Shown one piece after another: positions 25,448 to 34,523 of a stretch of 64,000 nucleotides of DNA. The stretch's first letter is position 1, and every line of letters starts with the position of its first letter. The translations under genes and the position numbers were made by a program. Origin of the DNA: Planomonospora sp. ID82291. GTDB taxonomy: Bacteria > Actinomycetota > Actinomycetes > Streptosporangiales > Streptosporangiaceae. The notes under the pieces are model-generated. The model had not been told where the DNA came from. It did not search any database and worked only from the letters and a program-made list of their open reading frames with translations. Where the stretch lies: contig NZ_JABTEX010000004.1 of the NCBI RefSeq assembly GCF_015711645.1, positions 310,001-374,000 on the forward strand, written 5' to 3'.

Positions 25448-26971
25448 ATGCGGTTGCGGGAGCGGCTCGGCAGGATGGACCGGCGGTTGTTCGCCGCCGT
25501 GGCGGGCGCCCGGCTCGCCGGCCTCGACCGCGTGGTGCCCGCCCTGTCCCGTGCGGCGGACAACTCCCTGCTCTGGGCCGGGATCGCCGGAGCGCTGGCG
25601 GTCAGCGGCCGACGGCCGCTGCGCCGGGCCGCGACCCGGGGTCTGCTCGCGGTCAGCCTGGCCAGCCCGCTGGTCAACCTGGTGGGCAAGCAGGCCTTCC
25701 GCCGGAACCGGCCGTCCCCGGACGGGCTCCCCTTCGCCCGGCTGGTCAGGATGCCCCTGTCGGCGTCCTTCCCCTCCGGGCACTCGGCCTCGGCCGCCGC
25801 GTTCGCCGCCGCGGTGGCCATGGAGGCGCCCCGGGCCGTCGCCGTCCCGGTCGGGCTGCTGGCGGCCGGGGTCTGCTTCTCCCGGGTGTACACCGGTGTG
25901 CACTACCCGGGGGACGTGCTGGCCGGGGCGGCGGTCGGGGTGGCGGCGGGAGCGCTCACCCTGCGGCTGTGGCCGGAGGCGGCCGAGGCGGGGCGGGCCC
26001 GCGCCGCCGTCACCGCGCCCCCCGTCCGGCTCGACCCGGAGGGGGAGGGGCTGGTCGCCGTGGTGGACGAGGGCGCGGAGCAGGTCGCGGAGCGGGACGC
26101 CGGGGGCGGGGCGGGGCGGGGAGCCGGGAAGGGCGCGTTCACCGCGGCGGAGGCCGGGACCAGGACGGCCGACGCGCTGCGCGCCGCGCTCCCGCGCGCC
26201 GAGGTCTGCGAACCGGGTCCCGGCGACGACATCGCGCAGGTGGTGGACGAGGCCGCCTCCCGGGCCAAGGTGCTCGCGGTGGCCGGGGACGACGGCGTGG
26301 TGGCCCGGGCCGCCGGGCAGGCGCTGCGGACCGGCGTCCCGCTGCTGGTGGTGCCCTCGGGGACGCCCGGCGACTTCGCCCGCGCGCTCGGGCTGCTGAC
26401 CGTGGACGACGCCGTCGACGCCTACCGGTCCGGCGACCTGGTGACCGTCGACGTCGGGGAGGCCGCCGGACGGCCCTTCGTCGACGCGGCGAGCCTGGGG
26501 ATCTACCCCGAGGTGCTGGCCCGCCGGGAGCGGCGGCAGGGCCGGATCGGCAAGTGGCCCGCCCTGCTGTGGGCGATGGCCGAAGTGCTCGGGCCGGGCG
26601 GCGCGCGCCCCGTCGACCTCGTCGTGGACGGGGTGCCGCGCCGGGTCTGGCTGGTCTTCGTGGGCAACTGCCGCCACCAGGTGCGCGGCGCCGCGCCCAC
26701 GCGGCGTGAGCGGCTGGAGGACGGGCTGCTGGACGTGCGGATCCTGACCGCCGCGGCCCGTCTGCCCCGGGCGCGGGCCTTCCTCAGCGTCCTGACCGGC
26801 AGGTTCCGGCTGTCCCGCCACTACCAGCAGTGGCAGGCCGACACGCTCCGGGTGTCCTCCCCGTCGGGTGAGGTACGGCTCGCGTGCGACGGGGAGGCGT
26901 TCACCGTCTCCGGTGAGGTGGAGTTCGCCAAGCGCCCCCGCTCGCTCCTGGTGTTCCGCCCCCTCGGCTGA
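25448..26971 (+). CDS. PAP2 phosphatase - diacylglycerol/lipid kinase fusion
   Basis: A 507-residue bifunctional-looking protein. The N-terminal PAP2 phosphatase domain with several membrane helices has all three motifs: KQAFRRNRP, FPSGHSAS (about residues 107-114) and SRVYTGVHYPGD. The C-terminal half is a diacylglycerol-kinase/YegS-like domain: GDDG near residue 279 stands in for the usual GGDGT, and PSGTPGDFARALGL is the substrate loop. Together they suggest dephosphorylation and phosphorylation of membrane lipids such as phosphatidate or undecaprenyl phosphates. The ATG at 25448 was chosen for the preceding GAGAGGGTGGGG. It diverges from the TelA operon across 134 bases. Confidence 0.85.
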   Translation: MRLRERLGRMDRRLFAAVAGARLAGLDRVVPALSRAADNSLLWAGIAGALAVSGRRPLRRAATRGLLAVSLASPLVNLVGKQAFRRNRPSPDGLPFARLVRMPLSASFPSGHSASAAAFAAAVAMEAPRAVAVPVGLLAAGVCFSRVYTGVHYPGDVLAGAAVGVAAGALTLRLWPEAAEAGRARAAVTAPPVRLDPEGEGLVAVVDEGAEQVAERDAGGGAGRGAGKGAFTAAEAGTRTADALRAALPRAEVCEPGPGDDIAQVVDEAASRAKVLAVAGDDGVVARAAGQALRTGVPLLVVPSGTPGDFARALGLLTVDDAVDAYRSGDLVTVDVGEAAGRPFVDAASLGIYPEVLARRERRQGRIGKWPALLWAMAEVLGPGGARPVDLVVDGVPRRVWLVFVGNCRHQVRGAAPTRRERLEDGLLDVRILTAAARLPRARAFLSVLTGRFRLSRHYQQWQADTLRVSSPSGEVRLACDGEAFTVSGEVEFAKRPRSLLVFRPLG

Positions 26972-27124
26972 GCAGGTCCATGCCGTCCGGGCGGGTCCGC
27001 GCCGTCCGGGTGGTTTCGCGCCGCGGTCCGGGCGGTCCCGTGGCCTGGACGGCTCCGTGGTGAGGCCACGGCGCGGGGAAAACGGCGCGGGGAAAGCGGT
27101 GAGGCCACGGCGCGGGAAAAAGAG

Positions 27125-27153
27125 TTGACGCCCCCGATGCCGCGACGTAGCGT
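27125..27153 (+). promoter_or_regulatory. Promoter (TTGACG-N17-TAGCGT) for ABC-F gene
   Basis: TTGACG (27125-27130) and TAGCGT (27148-27153) at the ideal 17-base spacing; one of the best housekeeping-type promoters in the window. Transcription would start near 27160, giving a leader of about 210 bases. Confidence 0.6.
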
Positions 27154-27196
27154 CGTTGACGTCCTATCGCCGTCATCCGGGGAGTCCGGTGGAGTT

Positions 27197-27257
27197 CTGA
27201 GGTCCCGACACCGCGCTGCGAGAGCCGCCCTGCGGCCCGGCGCGCATCCGACCTCAG
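27197..27257 (+). promoter_or_regulatory. Possible attenuator stem in the ABC-F leader
   Basis: CTGAGGTC (27197-27204) and GACCTCAG (27250-27257) are perfect inverted repeats that enclose a G/C-rich segment able to fold further. A CTCCC at about 27327-27331 could pair with the GGGAG ribosome-binding site at 27361. Together these could form a drug-responsive attenuator. Prediction by eye only. Confidence 0.3.
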
Positions 27258-27371
27258 TCGAGCCTCCCCGTCCCCGACGGCGTTTCTCCGTGGGCTCTTC
27301 CCCGTCGAGGCGTGCGCGCACGCGGTGTCTCCCGTGTCCCCGACATCACGACGCATTCCCGGGAGCCGCCC

Positions 27372-29024
27372 ATGTCATCCTCTGTCTCATCCTCCATCGT
27401 CTGCGACCGCCTCTCGTTCGCCTGGCCGGACGGCACGGTCGTGCTGGACGGCCTCGACGCGGCCTTCCCGACCGGCCGTACCGGCCTGATCGGCGTCAAC
27501 GGCTCGGGCAAGTCCACCCTGCTCAAGCTCGTCGCGGGCGAGCTCACCCCGCTCTCCGGCTCGGTCGCGGTCGGCGGGGAGACCGGCTACCTGCCGCAGA
27601 ACCTCACCCTGGCGGCGCGCCGTACCGTCTCCGACCTGCTCGGCATCACGGACCGGCGGAACGCGCTGCTGGCCGTCGAGCGCGGCGAGGTCGCCGAGCA
27701 CGAGCTGGCGGAGTGCTTCGCGGTGATCGGCGACGACTGGGACGTCGAGGAGCGCGCCCGCGCCGAACTCGGCCGGCTCGGCCTCGGCCACGTCGGCCTC
27801 GACCGGACGGTCGCGACGCTGTCCGGCGGCGAGACCGTCATGGCCGGTCTGGCCGCGCTGCTGCTGCGCCGTCCCGCGGTGCTGCTGCTGGACGAGCCGA
27901 CCAACAATCTCGACCTGGACGCCCGGCACCGGCTGTACGCGGCGGTGGAGGCGTGGACCGGCGTGCTGGTGGTGGTCAGCCACGACCGGGCCCTGCTGGA
28001 ACGGGTGGACACCGTGGCCGACCTGTCCGGCGGTGCGATCCGGATGTACGGCGGGAACCTGACGGCCTACGAGGAGGCGCTCGCCGCCGAGCGGGAGACC
28101 GCCGAGCGGATGGTCCGCACGGCGGAGGCCGACGTGCGGCGGCAGAAGCGCGAATGGGAGGAGGCGCAGGTGAAGCTGGCCCGCCGGGTGCGCTACGGCG
28201 ACACGATGTACGAGCGCAAGCGCGAACCGAAGATCGTCATGCAGGCCCGGAAGCGCGAGGCGCAGGTCGCGGCGGGCAAGCACCGCATCATGCACGCCGG
28301 CAAGCTGGCCGAGGCCCGCGAACGGCTCGGCGAGGCCGAGGCCGCGGTCCGCGACGACCCCGAGATCCGGATCGGGCTGCCCGAGACGGCCGTGCCCGCG
28401 GGCAAGACCGTGCTGACCGTGACCGGCCTGCGGACCGCGAGCGGGACGGCGGTGGAGGAGCTCGTCGTGCGGGGGCCGGAGCGCATCGCGCTGGTCGGCC
28501 CCAACGGGTCGGGCAAGACCACGCTCCTGCGCACGATCGTCGGGGAGCTGGAACCGGTGGAGGGGTCCGTCACGGTGGGCGTGCCCGGCGTGCGGTACCT
28601 GCCGCAGCGGCTCGACCTGCTCGACGACGGGCTCAGCGTGGTGGACAACGTCCGCCGGTTCGCGCCGTCGGCCACGGCCAACCAGGTCCGGGCCAGACTG
28701 GCCCGCTTCCTGTTCCGGGGCGATCGGGCCGACCGGGCCGCCGCGACGCTCTCGGGAGGAGAGCGGTTCCGCGCCGTGCTGGCGGCGCTGCTCTGCGCCG
28801 AGCCGCCGCCGCGGCTGCTGCTGCTGGACGAGCCGACCAACAACCTCGACCTGGCGAGCGTCCGGCAGCTCGTCCAGGCGCTGGGGGCCTACCGGGGCGC
28901 GCTGGTGGTGGCGGGCCACGACCGGCCGTTCCTGGAGTCCATCGGGATCACCCGCCGACTGACCCTGGACCGGGAGGGCATGCTGTCGGAGCAGCTGGTG
29001 TCCCCTGCCCGGAAGGAGGTTTGA
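27372..29024 (+). CDS. ABC-F family ATPase (ribosomal protection type candidate)
   Basis: A 550-residue soluble tandem ABC protein with no membrane domain. The first cassette has GVNGSGKST, LSGGE and LLLDEPTNNLDL; the second has GPNGSGKTT, LSGGE and LLLDEPTNNLDL. An Arg/Lys-rich inter-domain linker (about residues 240-330) is the ABC-F feature that reaches towards the ribosomal peptidyl-transferase centre. Actinomycete members of this length often protect ribosomes from macrolide, lincosamide or streptogramin drugs. GGGAG lies 6 bases before the ATG. A strong promoter and long leader suggest inducible expression. Target drug unknown. Confidence 0.9.
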   Translation: MSSSVSSSIVCDRLSFAWPDGTVVLDGLDAAFPTGRTGLIGVNGSGKSTLLKLVAGELTPLSGSVAVGGETGYLPQNLTLAARRTVSDLLGITDRRNALLAVERGEVAEHELAECFAVIGDDWDVEERARAELGRLGLGHVGLDRTVATLSGGETVMAGLAALLLRRPAVLLLDEPTNNLDLDARHRLYAAVEAWTGVLVVVSHDRALLERVDTVADLSGGAIRMYGGNLTAYEEALAAERETAERMVRTAEADVRRQKREWEEAQVKLARRVRYGDTMYERKREPKIVMQARKREAQVAAGKHRIMHAGKLAEARERLGEAEAAVRDDPEIRIGLPETAVPAGKTVLTVTGLRTASGTAVEELVVRGPERIALVGPNGSGKTTLLRTIVGELEPVEGSVTVGVPGVRYLPQRLDLLDDGLSVVDNVRRFAPSATANQVRARLARFLFRGDRADRAAATLSGGERFRAVLAALLCAEPPPRLLLLDEPTNNLDLASVRQLVQALGAYRGALVVAGHDRPFLESIGITRRLTLDREGMLSEQLVSPARKEV

Positions 29025-29049
29025 CGTAGATTAATCAATCGGGCAATAG
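29021..29049 (+). promoter_or_regulatory. Candidate promoter (TTGACG-N17-CAATAG), possibly leaderless
   Basis: TTGACG begins within the last codon of the ABC-F gene; CAATAG follows after 17 bases. The predicted transcript start falls at about 29056-29058, on the ATG of the lipoprotein gene, which lacks a good ribosome-binding site. Confidence 0.4.
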
Positions 29050-29057
29050 TGGGGCAG

Positions 29058-30074
29058 ATGAGTCCCCTGGCTGCCCCCCGCACGCGCTCCCGCGCCGCGC
29101 TCGCCGCGGCCGTCGGCGCGGCCACCGCGCTGGCCCTGACCGCTTGCACCTCCACCACCGGTGTCCGGCCCGTCGCGGGGCAGGCCACCGCGAGCGGAGT
29201 GGTCGGGTCACCCGGCGCCCCGGCCGGCACCTCGTCCGGCGGCACCGTCGCGAGCACCGCGCCGTCCCCGTCGACCCTGACCGCGGAGGCCTACCGGACC
29301 GAGCTGCAGCAGGCGCGCGGTCCGGTCCGGGACGCCCTCAGGAAGCTGGCCGACACCGACGGGCTGAAGAACCTCGACAAGCGGATCGGTCAGGCCTCCA
29401 CGGCGGCGAACGAGGCGGCGTCCCGGCTTCAGGCGCTGGCGCCCCCGCCCGAGCTGGCCGTCCAGCACGCCACCTACCTCGACGCGCTGCGCGCGTTCGG
29501 CACGGCCCTCGACGGGGTGCGCCCGGACGTGCTGGCGCAGGAGAGGTGCACCGGTCCCGCGGTGCTGACGAAGCTGGACCGCGCCGGGGATCTGGCCGAC
29601 ATGAAGGAGGCCGCCGCGGCGCTGGCCGGCTACCCGGCCGACGTCGTCGCGGTGAAGGCAGGCAAGCAGAAGACCCGCCGCCTGTCCAACGGGAAGGTCA
29701 TCCAGTCCGAGAGCCGTACCGGCCGGGGCTCGATGAAGGTGGACAACGGCGGCTCGCGCGATGCGGTCGTCGTGGTGATGCGCGGCAAGAAGAAGGCGTT
29801 CAGCTTCTACGTGCGCAAGAAGTCCAAGGCCACGGTCTCGGGTGTGCGCGACGGGAAGTACAAGGTCTTCTACACCACGGGCACCGACTGGGACTCCGGC
29901 GCCAAGGCGTTCACCCGCTCGTGCGGGTTCACCGAGTTCGGCAAGAGCGTGCGGTTCAGGACCACCCGCTCCGGCGGGTACATCCGCTGGAACAACTGGA
30001 CGCTCACCCTGCACGCCGTCAAGGGCGGCACCGTCCGCTCCAAGCCGGTGGACCCGGACAAGTTCCCCAAATAG
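29058..30074 (+). CDS. Lipoprotein of unknown function
   Basis: A 338-residue exported lipoprotein. Positively charged start, hydrophobic core and lipobox LTAC (C30), followed by a Ser/Thr/Gly-rich linker. Residues about 80-170 are a helical segment; the C-terminal 160 residues are a beta-rich, Lys-rich domain (KKKAFSFYVRKKSKATVSGVRDGKYKVFYTTG, with W and Y spaced through it) that I have no name for. A GTG at 29049 is an alternative start; the ATG at 29058 is favoured because the predicted transcript begins there. It ends 8 bases before a long palindrome. Confidence 0.75.
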   Translation: MSPLAAPRTRSRAALAAAVGAATALALTACTSTTGVRPVAGQATASGVVGSPGAPAGTSSGGTVASTAPSPSTLTAEAYRTELQQARGPVRDALRKLADTDGLKNLDKRIGQASTAANEAASRLQALAPPPELAVQHATYLDALRAFGTALDGVRPDVLAQERCTGPAVLTKLDRAGDLADMKEAAAALAGYPADVVAVKAGKQKTRRLSNGKVIQSESRTGRGSMKVDNGGSRDAVVVVMRGKKKAFSFYVRKKSKATVSGVRDGKYKVFYTTGTDWDSGAKAFTRSCGFTEFGKSVRFRTTRSGGYIRWNNWTLTLHAVKGGTVRSKPVDPDKFPK

Positions 30075-30082
30075 CCGGTCCG

Positions 30083-30130
30083 GTCCGGGCGACCGCTCCG
30101 GCCGGGCCCGGCCGGAGCGGTCGCCCGGAC
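30083..30130. terminator. 48-bp perfect palindrome, bidirectional terminator
   Basis: Positions 30083-30106 and 30107-30130 are exact reverse complements, 24 bases each with no spacer. It lies between the convergent lipoprotein (+) and zinc-ribbon (-) genes and starts 8 bases after the lipoprotein stop. Confidence 0.8.
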
Positions 30131-30267
30131 GGTTGGCGCGATCCGGCCGCGCGGACGGTTCGCGTGACCCGGCCGCGCGGACGCCCTCACGCGAAGACCG
30201 CGACCTCGACGAGGCCGCGGTCCCGGGTCATCCCCCCTGAGCCGATCGGGAGCCGATCGGGAACCGG

Positions 30268-30549
30268 TCAGGTGGAGAAGAGCATGCCCACCCAGCTGCG
30301 CTGGCGGTGGTGGCCGTAGTGACCGCCGTAGTGCGGGGCCGGGGCTCCCCAGCCCGGGGCGCCGTGGGCCGGCGGCGGAGGCGGCGGAGCGGGGGCGGCG
30401 TGCTGCTGGGACCACTGACTCTCCATGCGGGTCAGCGTCTCGAGCTCGCCGTAGTCCAGGAAGATCCCGCGACAACCGTCGCACTGGTCGATGTGGACAC
30501 CATTGCGCTCGTACGTGCGCATGTTGCCGCGACACTTCGGACACTGCAT
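30268..30549 (-). CDS. Small zf-TFIIB zinc-ribbon protein
   Basis: A 93-residue protein. An N-terminal TFIIB-type zinc ribbon (C3, C6, C23, C26; CPKCRGNM and IDQCDGCRGIFLDYGELETL) is followed by a Pro/His/Gly-rich tail and a C-terminal QRSWVGMLF. Proteins of this type are widespread in actinomycetes; function is unknown, perhaps nucleic-acid or protein binding. GGAGATCGAC lies upstream of the ATG. It is followed on the same strand by no other gene before the palindrome. Confidence 0.85.
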   Translation of the reverse strand: MQCPKCRGNMRTYERNGVHIDQCDGCRGIFLDYGELETLTRMESQWSQQHAAPAPPPPPPAHGAPGWGAPAPHYGGHYGHHRQRSWVGMLFST

Positions 30550-30594
30550 GTGGTCGATCTCCTTGCCTTGGCATCGGGTCGTCGTAACACCAAC

Positions 30595-31584
30595 CTACTG
30601 CGTGTCAGCACTATGGCAGGCGCTCCGGAACCGGACAATCCTCTGGCAGGAGTCGATCAGCACCTGCTCCACCTCGTCCAACTCCCGCCCCTCCCGCCCG
30701 GCCGCCGCCACCGCCGCGGCGGCGAGCTGCACGGTCAGCGCCTGCGCCGGGAGGTCCAGCCGCTCCCACGGGTCGCCGCCGGCTCCCACGGCGCACCCGC
30801 CCGCGGCGCGGTAGGCCGCCAGGAAGCGGTGCCACACCTGCGGCTCCAGCAGACCGGCGGCGAACCAGGCCGCGGGCCGGGCCAGGTCCCAGGCGGGGTC
30901 GCCGACCCCCAGGTCGTCGGCGTCGATGAGGATCCACTCGCCGCGGTGGCGGACCATCTGCCCCAGGTGCCAGTCGCCGTGCGCCAGGGAGCACGGCCCG
31001 GACGGACGATCCGGGGCGGATCGCCGTACGTCGGCGCCGGACGACCCGGACGACCCGGGCAGTCCGGGCAGGGAGTGGAAGGCGCGGCGCACGACGCGCG
31101 CGGCCGCGGAGTCCGCGGGGCCGGCGTCCAGGCGGGCGACGGTCTTCCCCACCCGCGCGGGTCCGCCCGCGGGCGGCAGCGGCGGCAGCGCCCCGGCCGG
31201 TACGGCGTGCAGCCCGGCCAGCAGCCGCGCCCCCGCCTCCCAGGGGGCCGCGTCCGGATCCTCGGGATCCACCGGTGTCCCGGCCGGCCAGACGGTGACC
31301 AGCCGGTCCCCGGCGGTCATGACCTCGCCCGTCACCGGTTCCAGCAGGATCCCGCGCAGCCGGGGACCGGCGACGGCCCGCATCCGCGCCGCCAGCGGCT
31401 CCCGCTCGGCGCCGGGGGCGTGCGCCTTGACCACCGCGGACCCGGCCCGCACGATCGTCACGTCCGGCCGGGTGGGCAGCACCACCGGGGGCGCGTCGCC
31501 GTACCGGACGCCGATCCGGCCCAACGCGTCGATCAGTTCGTCACTCGCCCGGGGAGTCTCGTCCACTCCGCCAGTCTCGCCCAT
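30595..31584 (-). CDS. Aminoglycoside phosphotransferase-like kinase
   Basis: A 329-residue protein of the APH/choline-kinase fold. The catalytic loop is LAHGDWHLGQM, with Gln where many APHs have Asn (HGDxHLGQ is seen in maltokinase-type members), and the metal-binding DxD region is LIDADDLGVGDPAWDLARP. VVKAHAPGAERE carries the probable nucleotide-binding Lys. A small-molecule kinase is expected; antibiotic resistance cannot be concluded. The ATG at 31584 and a GTG at 31566 are both possible. It diverges from the HAD gene across 215 bases. Confidence 0.75.
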   Translation of the reverse strand: MGETGGVDETPRASDELIDALGRIGVRYGDAPPVVLPTRPDVTIVRAGSAVVKAHAPGAEREPLAARMRAVAGPRLRGILLEPVTGEVMTAGDRLVTVWPAGTPVDPEDPDAAPWEAGARLLAGLHAVPAGALPPLPPAGGPARVGKTVARLDAGPADSAAARVVRRAFHSLPGLPGSSGSSGADVRRSAPDRPSGPCSLAHGDWHLGQMVRHRGEWILIDADDLGVGDPAWDLARPAAWFAAGLLEPQVWHRFLAAYRAAGGCAVGAGGDPWERLDLPAQALTVQLAAAAVAAAGREGRELDEVEQVLIDSCQRIVRFRSACHSADTQ

Positions 31585-31799
31585 CCGGGGAGGTCCGCCG
31601 GCCCGGCCACCGCTGCTGCGGCGGTCCCCGCGCCGTCCGGTGCCCGGACCCCGGCGGTGCCCGCCTCCGGTGCCGGGACCCGGCGGCGTCCGCCTCCCCC
31701 CGCGGGCGGGCACGGTACGGCGGCCGGGTCCGAACCTGTCATCCTGGTTGTCTCCAGATAAAACCGGATACATGACTGAAAAGCGGGGGATCTCGGATC

Positions 31800-32585
31800 A
31801 TGGCGGACGTGCGCAAGCCGATCGAGTGCTGGCTGTCGGACATGGACGGGGTGCTCGTCCACGAGGGCCACCCGGTGCCGGGGGCCGACGAGTTCATCCG
31901 CCGCCTGCGCGAGACGGGCCGGCGGTTCATGGTGCTCACCAACAACTCCATCTACACCCCCCGCGACCTGGCCGTACGGCTGCGCGCGGCGGGCCTGGAG
32001 ATCCCGGCCGAGTCCATCTGGACCTCGGCGCTGGCCACCGCGCAGTTCCTCGCCGACCAGCGGCCCGGCGGCTCCGCCTACGTGGTCGGCGAGGCCGGGC
32101 TGACCACCGCCCTGCACGAGATCGGCTACGTCCTGACCGACCTCGACCCGGACTACGTGGTCCTGGGTGAGACCCGCACCTACAGCTTCACCCAGATAAC
32201 GCGGGCGATCCGGCTGATCGACGGCGGGGCCCGCTTCATCGCCACCAACCCCGACCCGGTCGGTCCCTCCACCGAGGGCTCCCTGCCCGCCTGCGGCGCG
32301 GTCGCAGCGATGATCACCAAGGCGACCGGCGTCGAACCGTACTTCGTGGGCAAGCCGAACCCGATGATGATGCGCAGCGCGCTGCGGGCCATCGACGGGC
32401 ACAGCGAGACCACCGCGATGATCGGCGACCGGATGGACACCGACATCGTCTCCGGCATGGAGGCGGGACTCCACACCATCCTGGTGCTCACCGGGGTCAT
32501 GGCCCGGGAGCAGATCGACCGCTACCCGTTCCGCCCGTCCCAGGTGGTGGAGTCGGTCGCCGACCTCATCGACGCCGTCGAGTGA
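31800..32585 (+). CDS. HAD-superfamily hydrolase, NagD-like
   Basis: A 261-residue HAD phosphatase of the NagD/PNPase type with a C2 cap. Motif I is SDMDGVL (nucleophile D14, acid D16), motif II is LTNNS, the motif III Lys is in VGKPNPMMM and motif IV is GDRMDTD. Substrates in this family are sugar phosphates or nucleoside monophosphates; the actual one is unknown. GGGGGA is well placed before the ATG. The stop overlaps the GTG of the phosphatase gene downstream if that start is used. Confidence 0.88.
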   Translation: MADVRKPIECWLSDMDGVLVHEGHPVPGADEFIRRLRETGRRFMVLTNNSIYTPRDLAVRLRAAGLEIPAESIWTSALATAQFLADQRPGGSAYVVGEAGLTTALHEIGYVLTDLDPDYVVLGETRTYSFTQITRAIRLIDGGARFIATNPDPVGPSTEGSLPACGAVAAMITKATGVEPYFVGKPNPMMMRSALRAIDGHSETTAMIGDRMDTDIVSGMEAGLHTILVLTGVMAREQIDRYPFRPSQVVESVADLIDAVE

Positions 32586-34438
32586 GTTCCCCGCCGCCCC
32601 GAGGCCGTCCGGGGCGGGGACCCGGCGAGGCGGCGGGACCGGTCCGGCCGGGACCGGGGATTCCGGGCGGCTGGGCTGGGAAGACCACTGGGGTGACGAT
32701 CGAGCAGGCCGGGAGAGGGATCGGGGACGACGCCGGGCCGCCCGGCGGAGCGCCGTCCGGCGGGGGGCTGCTGCAGGCGGTCTTCGCGGGTCTGGGCGAG
32801 GGCCTCTACCTCACCGACCGCGACGGGCGCATCAGCGCGGTCAACCCCCGGGCCGCCGAGCTGCTGGGCCGTCCGGCGGAGACGATGCTGGGGGCGGACG
32901 CCCACGACCTGCTGCACCGGGCCGCCGACGGCTCGGTGATCCCCCGCGCGGCGTGCGGGCTGTGGCCGGTGCTGGAGCGCGGCCTCGCCGACCGCGGGGG
33001 CTGCCCCCGCTTCCTGTGCGGCAACGGGCACCTGCTGCCGGTGTCGTGGTCGGTGTCGCCGGTCCGGCAGGACGGCCGGGTCCGCGCCGCGGCGGTGCTC
33101 TTCACCGACGCCGCCGACCGGCTGGAGTTCTCCCGACGACTGGCCGACCAGCTCGCGGCGCTGGAACGGCTCACCGAGCGGCTGGCGGTGGCCACCGAGG
33201 CGGGCGCGATGCTCGCCCGGACGCCGGAGGTGGACGAGGCGTTGCACCGGCTGGGACGGCTGGTCGTGCCGCGGCTGGCCGAATGGGCGGCGGTGGACCT
33301 GCACACCGGTTCCGAGGACGTCCGCCGGGTGGTGGTCGTCCCGCCCGGCGACTACTCCGGAGACCCCGTCTGGGAGGGGCCGCTGCCGCCGGTCACCGAG
33401 TCCTCCGGTGCGCCGCTGGCCCGCGTCCTGCGGAGCGGCGAGGCCCTGCTGCTCGGTCCCGACGACATCGCCGCGCCCGACGACGCGCCGCTGGCGGAGG
33501 CCCACCGCGAGCTGGTCGCCGCCTTCGGCGCCACGTCGGTGATCATCGTGCCGCTGCGCACCGCCCGGCGGATCCTGGGCGCCCTGACCGTGGCGCGCAC
33601 CGACCCGGCCCGCCCCTTCGACGCCGCCGAGCTGGCGCTGGTCGAGGACCTCGGCCGCCGCGCGGGTCTGGCGGTGGACGGCGTCCGCCTGTCCGACCGG
33701 CAGCACGAGGTGGCCGAGACCATGCAGCGCCAGCTGCTGCGCACGCCGCCGCAGGCGGGCCGGCTGGGCCTGGCCGCCCGCTACCGCCCCGCGCCGGAGG
33801 GCTCGGCGGCCGGCGGCGACTGGTACGACGTGCTGACGCTCGCCGACGGCGCGACCGCGCTGGTCGTCGGCGACGTGGTCGGCCACGACCTGCAGGCCGC
33901 CGCGCGGATGGCCCAGCTGAGCAACATGCTGCGGTCCATCGCCTGGGACCGGGTGGAGCCGCCCAGCCTGATCGTGGACCGCCTGGAGAACGCGGTGCTC
34001 GCCGTCGGCGACCCGGCCCTGGCCACCCTGGTCCTGGCCCGGGTCGAAGGCCCCGAGGAGGGGCCCTGGCAGCTGCACTGGGCCAGCGCCGGGCACCCGC
34101 CGCCCCTGCTGGTCACCGAGGACGGCCACGCCCGCTATCTGGAGGCGGCGCAGAACGTGCTGGTCGGCGTGGAGTGGCACGACGTCGGGGACCGCCACGA
34201 CGCGATCGAGCGGCTGCCGGCGCGCAGCACCGTGCTGCTGTACACCAACGGTCTCGTCCACGCGCCGGGGACCGGCATGGACGCCGGCCTGGACCGGCTG
34301 CGCCGCCGTGCCGCGGCCCTGGCCCGCCGCTCGGTGGAGGGCTTCTGCGACGAGGTGCTGGAGGGCGCTCCCTCCGGCGGCGTCGACGACATCGCCCTGC
34401 TCGCCCTGCGGGTGCCCGGACCCGGCGAGGACGCATGA
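32582..34438 (+). CDS. PAS-GAF-PP2C (SpoIIE/RsbU-type) phosphatase
   Basis: A soluble multi-domain regulator of 618 residues: a PAS domain (about 60-165), a GAF domain (about 205-365) and a SpoIIE/PP2C phosphatase domain (about 395-612). Such proteins dephosphorylate anti-anti-sigma factors. [15 protein letters not shown] and DDIALLAL keep metal-binding Asp residues, but the usual LLYTDGLVE reads LLYTNGLVH, so one metal ligand is Asn. The GTG at 32582 overlaps the HAD stop; a GTG at 32693 would drop 37 low-complexity residues and is equally possible. A histidine kinase gene follows after 85 bases. Confidence 0.83.
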   Translation: MSSPPPRGRPGRGPGEAAGPVRPGPGIPGGWAGKTTGVTIEQAGRGIGDDAGPPGGAPSGGGLLQAVFAGLGEGLYLTDRDGRISAVNPRAAELLGRPAETMLGADAHDLLHRAADGSVIPRAACGLWPVLERGLADRGGCPRFLCGNGHLLPVSWSVSPVRQDGRVRAAAVLFTDAADRLEFSRRLADQLAALERLTERLAVATEAGAMLARTPEVDEALHRLGRLVVPRLAEWAAVDLHTGSEDVRRVVVVPPGDYSGDPVWEGPLPPVTESSGAPLARVLRSGEALLLGPDDIAAPDDAPLAEAHRELVAAFGATSVIIVPLRTARRILGALTVARTDPARPFDAAELALVEDLGRRAGLAVDGVRLSDRQHEVAETMQRQLLRTPPQAGRLGLAARYRPAPEGSAAGGDWYDVLTLADGATALVVGDVVGHDLQAAARMAQLSNMLRSIAWDRVEPPSLIVDRLENAVLAVGDPALATLVLARVEGPEEGPWQLHWASAGHPPPLLVTEDGHARYLEAAQNVLVGVEWHDVGDRHDAIERLPARSTVLLYTNGLVHAPGTGMDAGLDRLRRRAAALARRSVEGFCDEVLEGAPSGGVDDIALLALRVPGPGEDA

Positions 34439-34523
34439 CCGCCGGCGGGACCGCCCGCACCGGGCGCCGGTCCGGCGCCACGGCTCCGGCCGGTCCCCGG
34501 GCCGCGGGCGGGAGGGGACCGTG

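Larger units (their letters stand above)
26972..27371. other. 400-base intergenic leader region of the ABC-F gene
   Basis: No gene was seen. It contains an 18-base direct repeat GTGAGGCCACGGCGCGGG (27060-27077 and 27100-27117) just upstream of a strong promoter, then about 210 bases of untranslated leader with inverted repeats. Long leaders with attenuator structures precede many antibiotic-induced ABC-F genes. Confidence 0.55.

Noticed and set aside
30140-30200. Short direct repeats (CGCGCGGACG-type) after the 48-bp palindrome, considered as CRISPR-like
   Set aside because: No regular spacer-repeat pattern; simple G/C-rich sequence.
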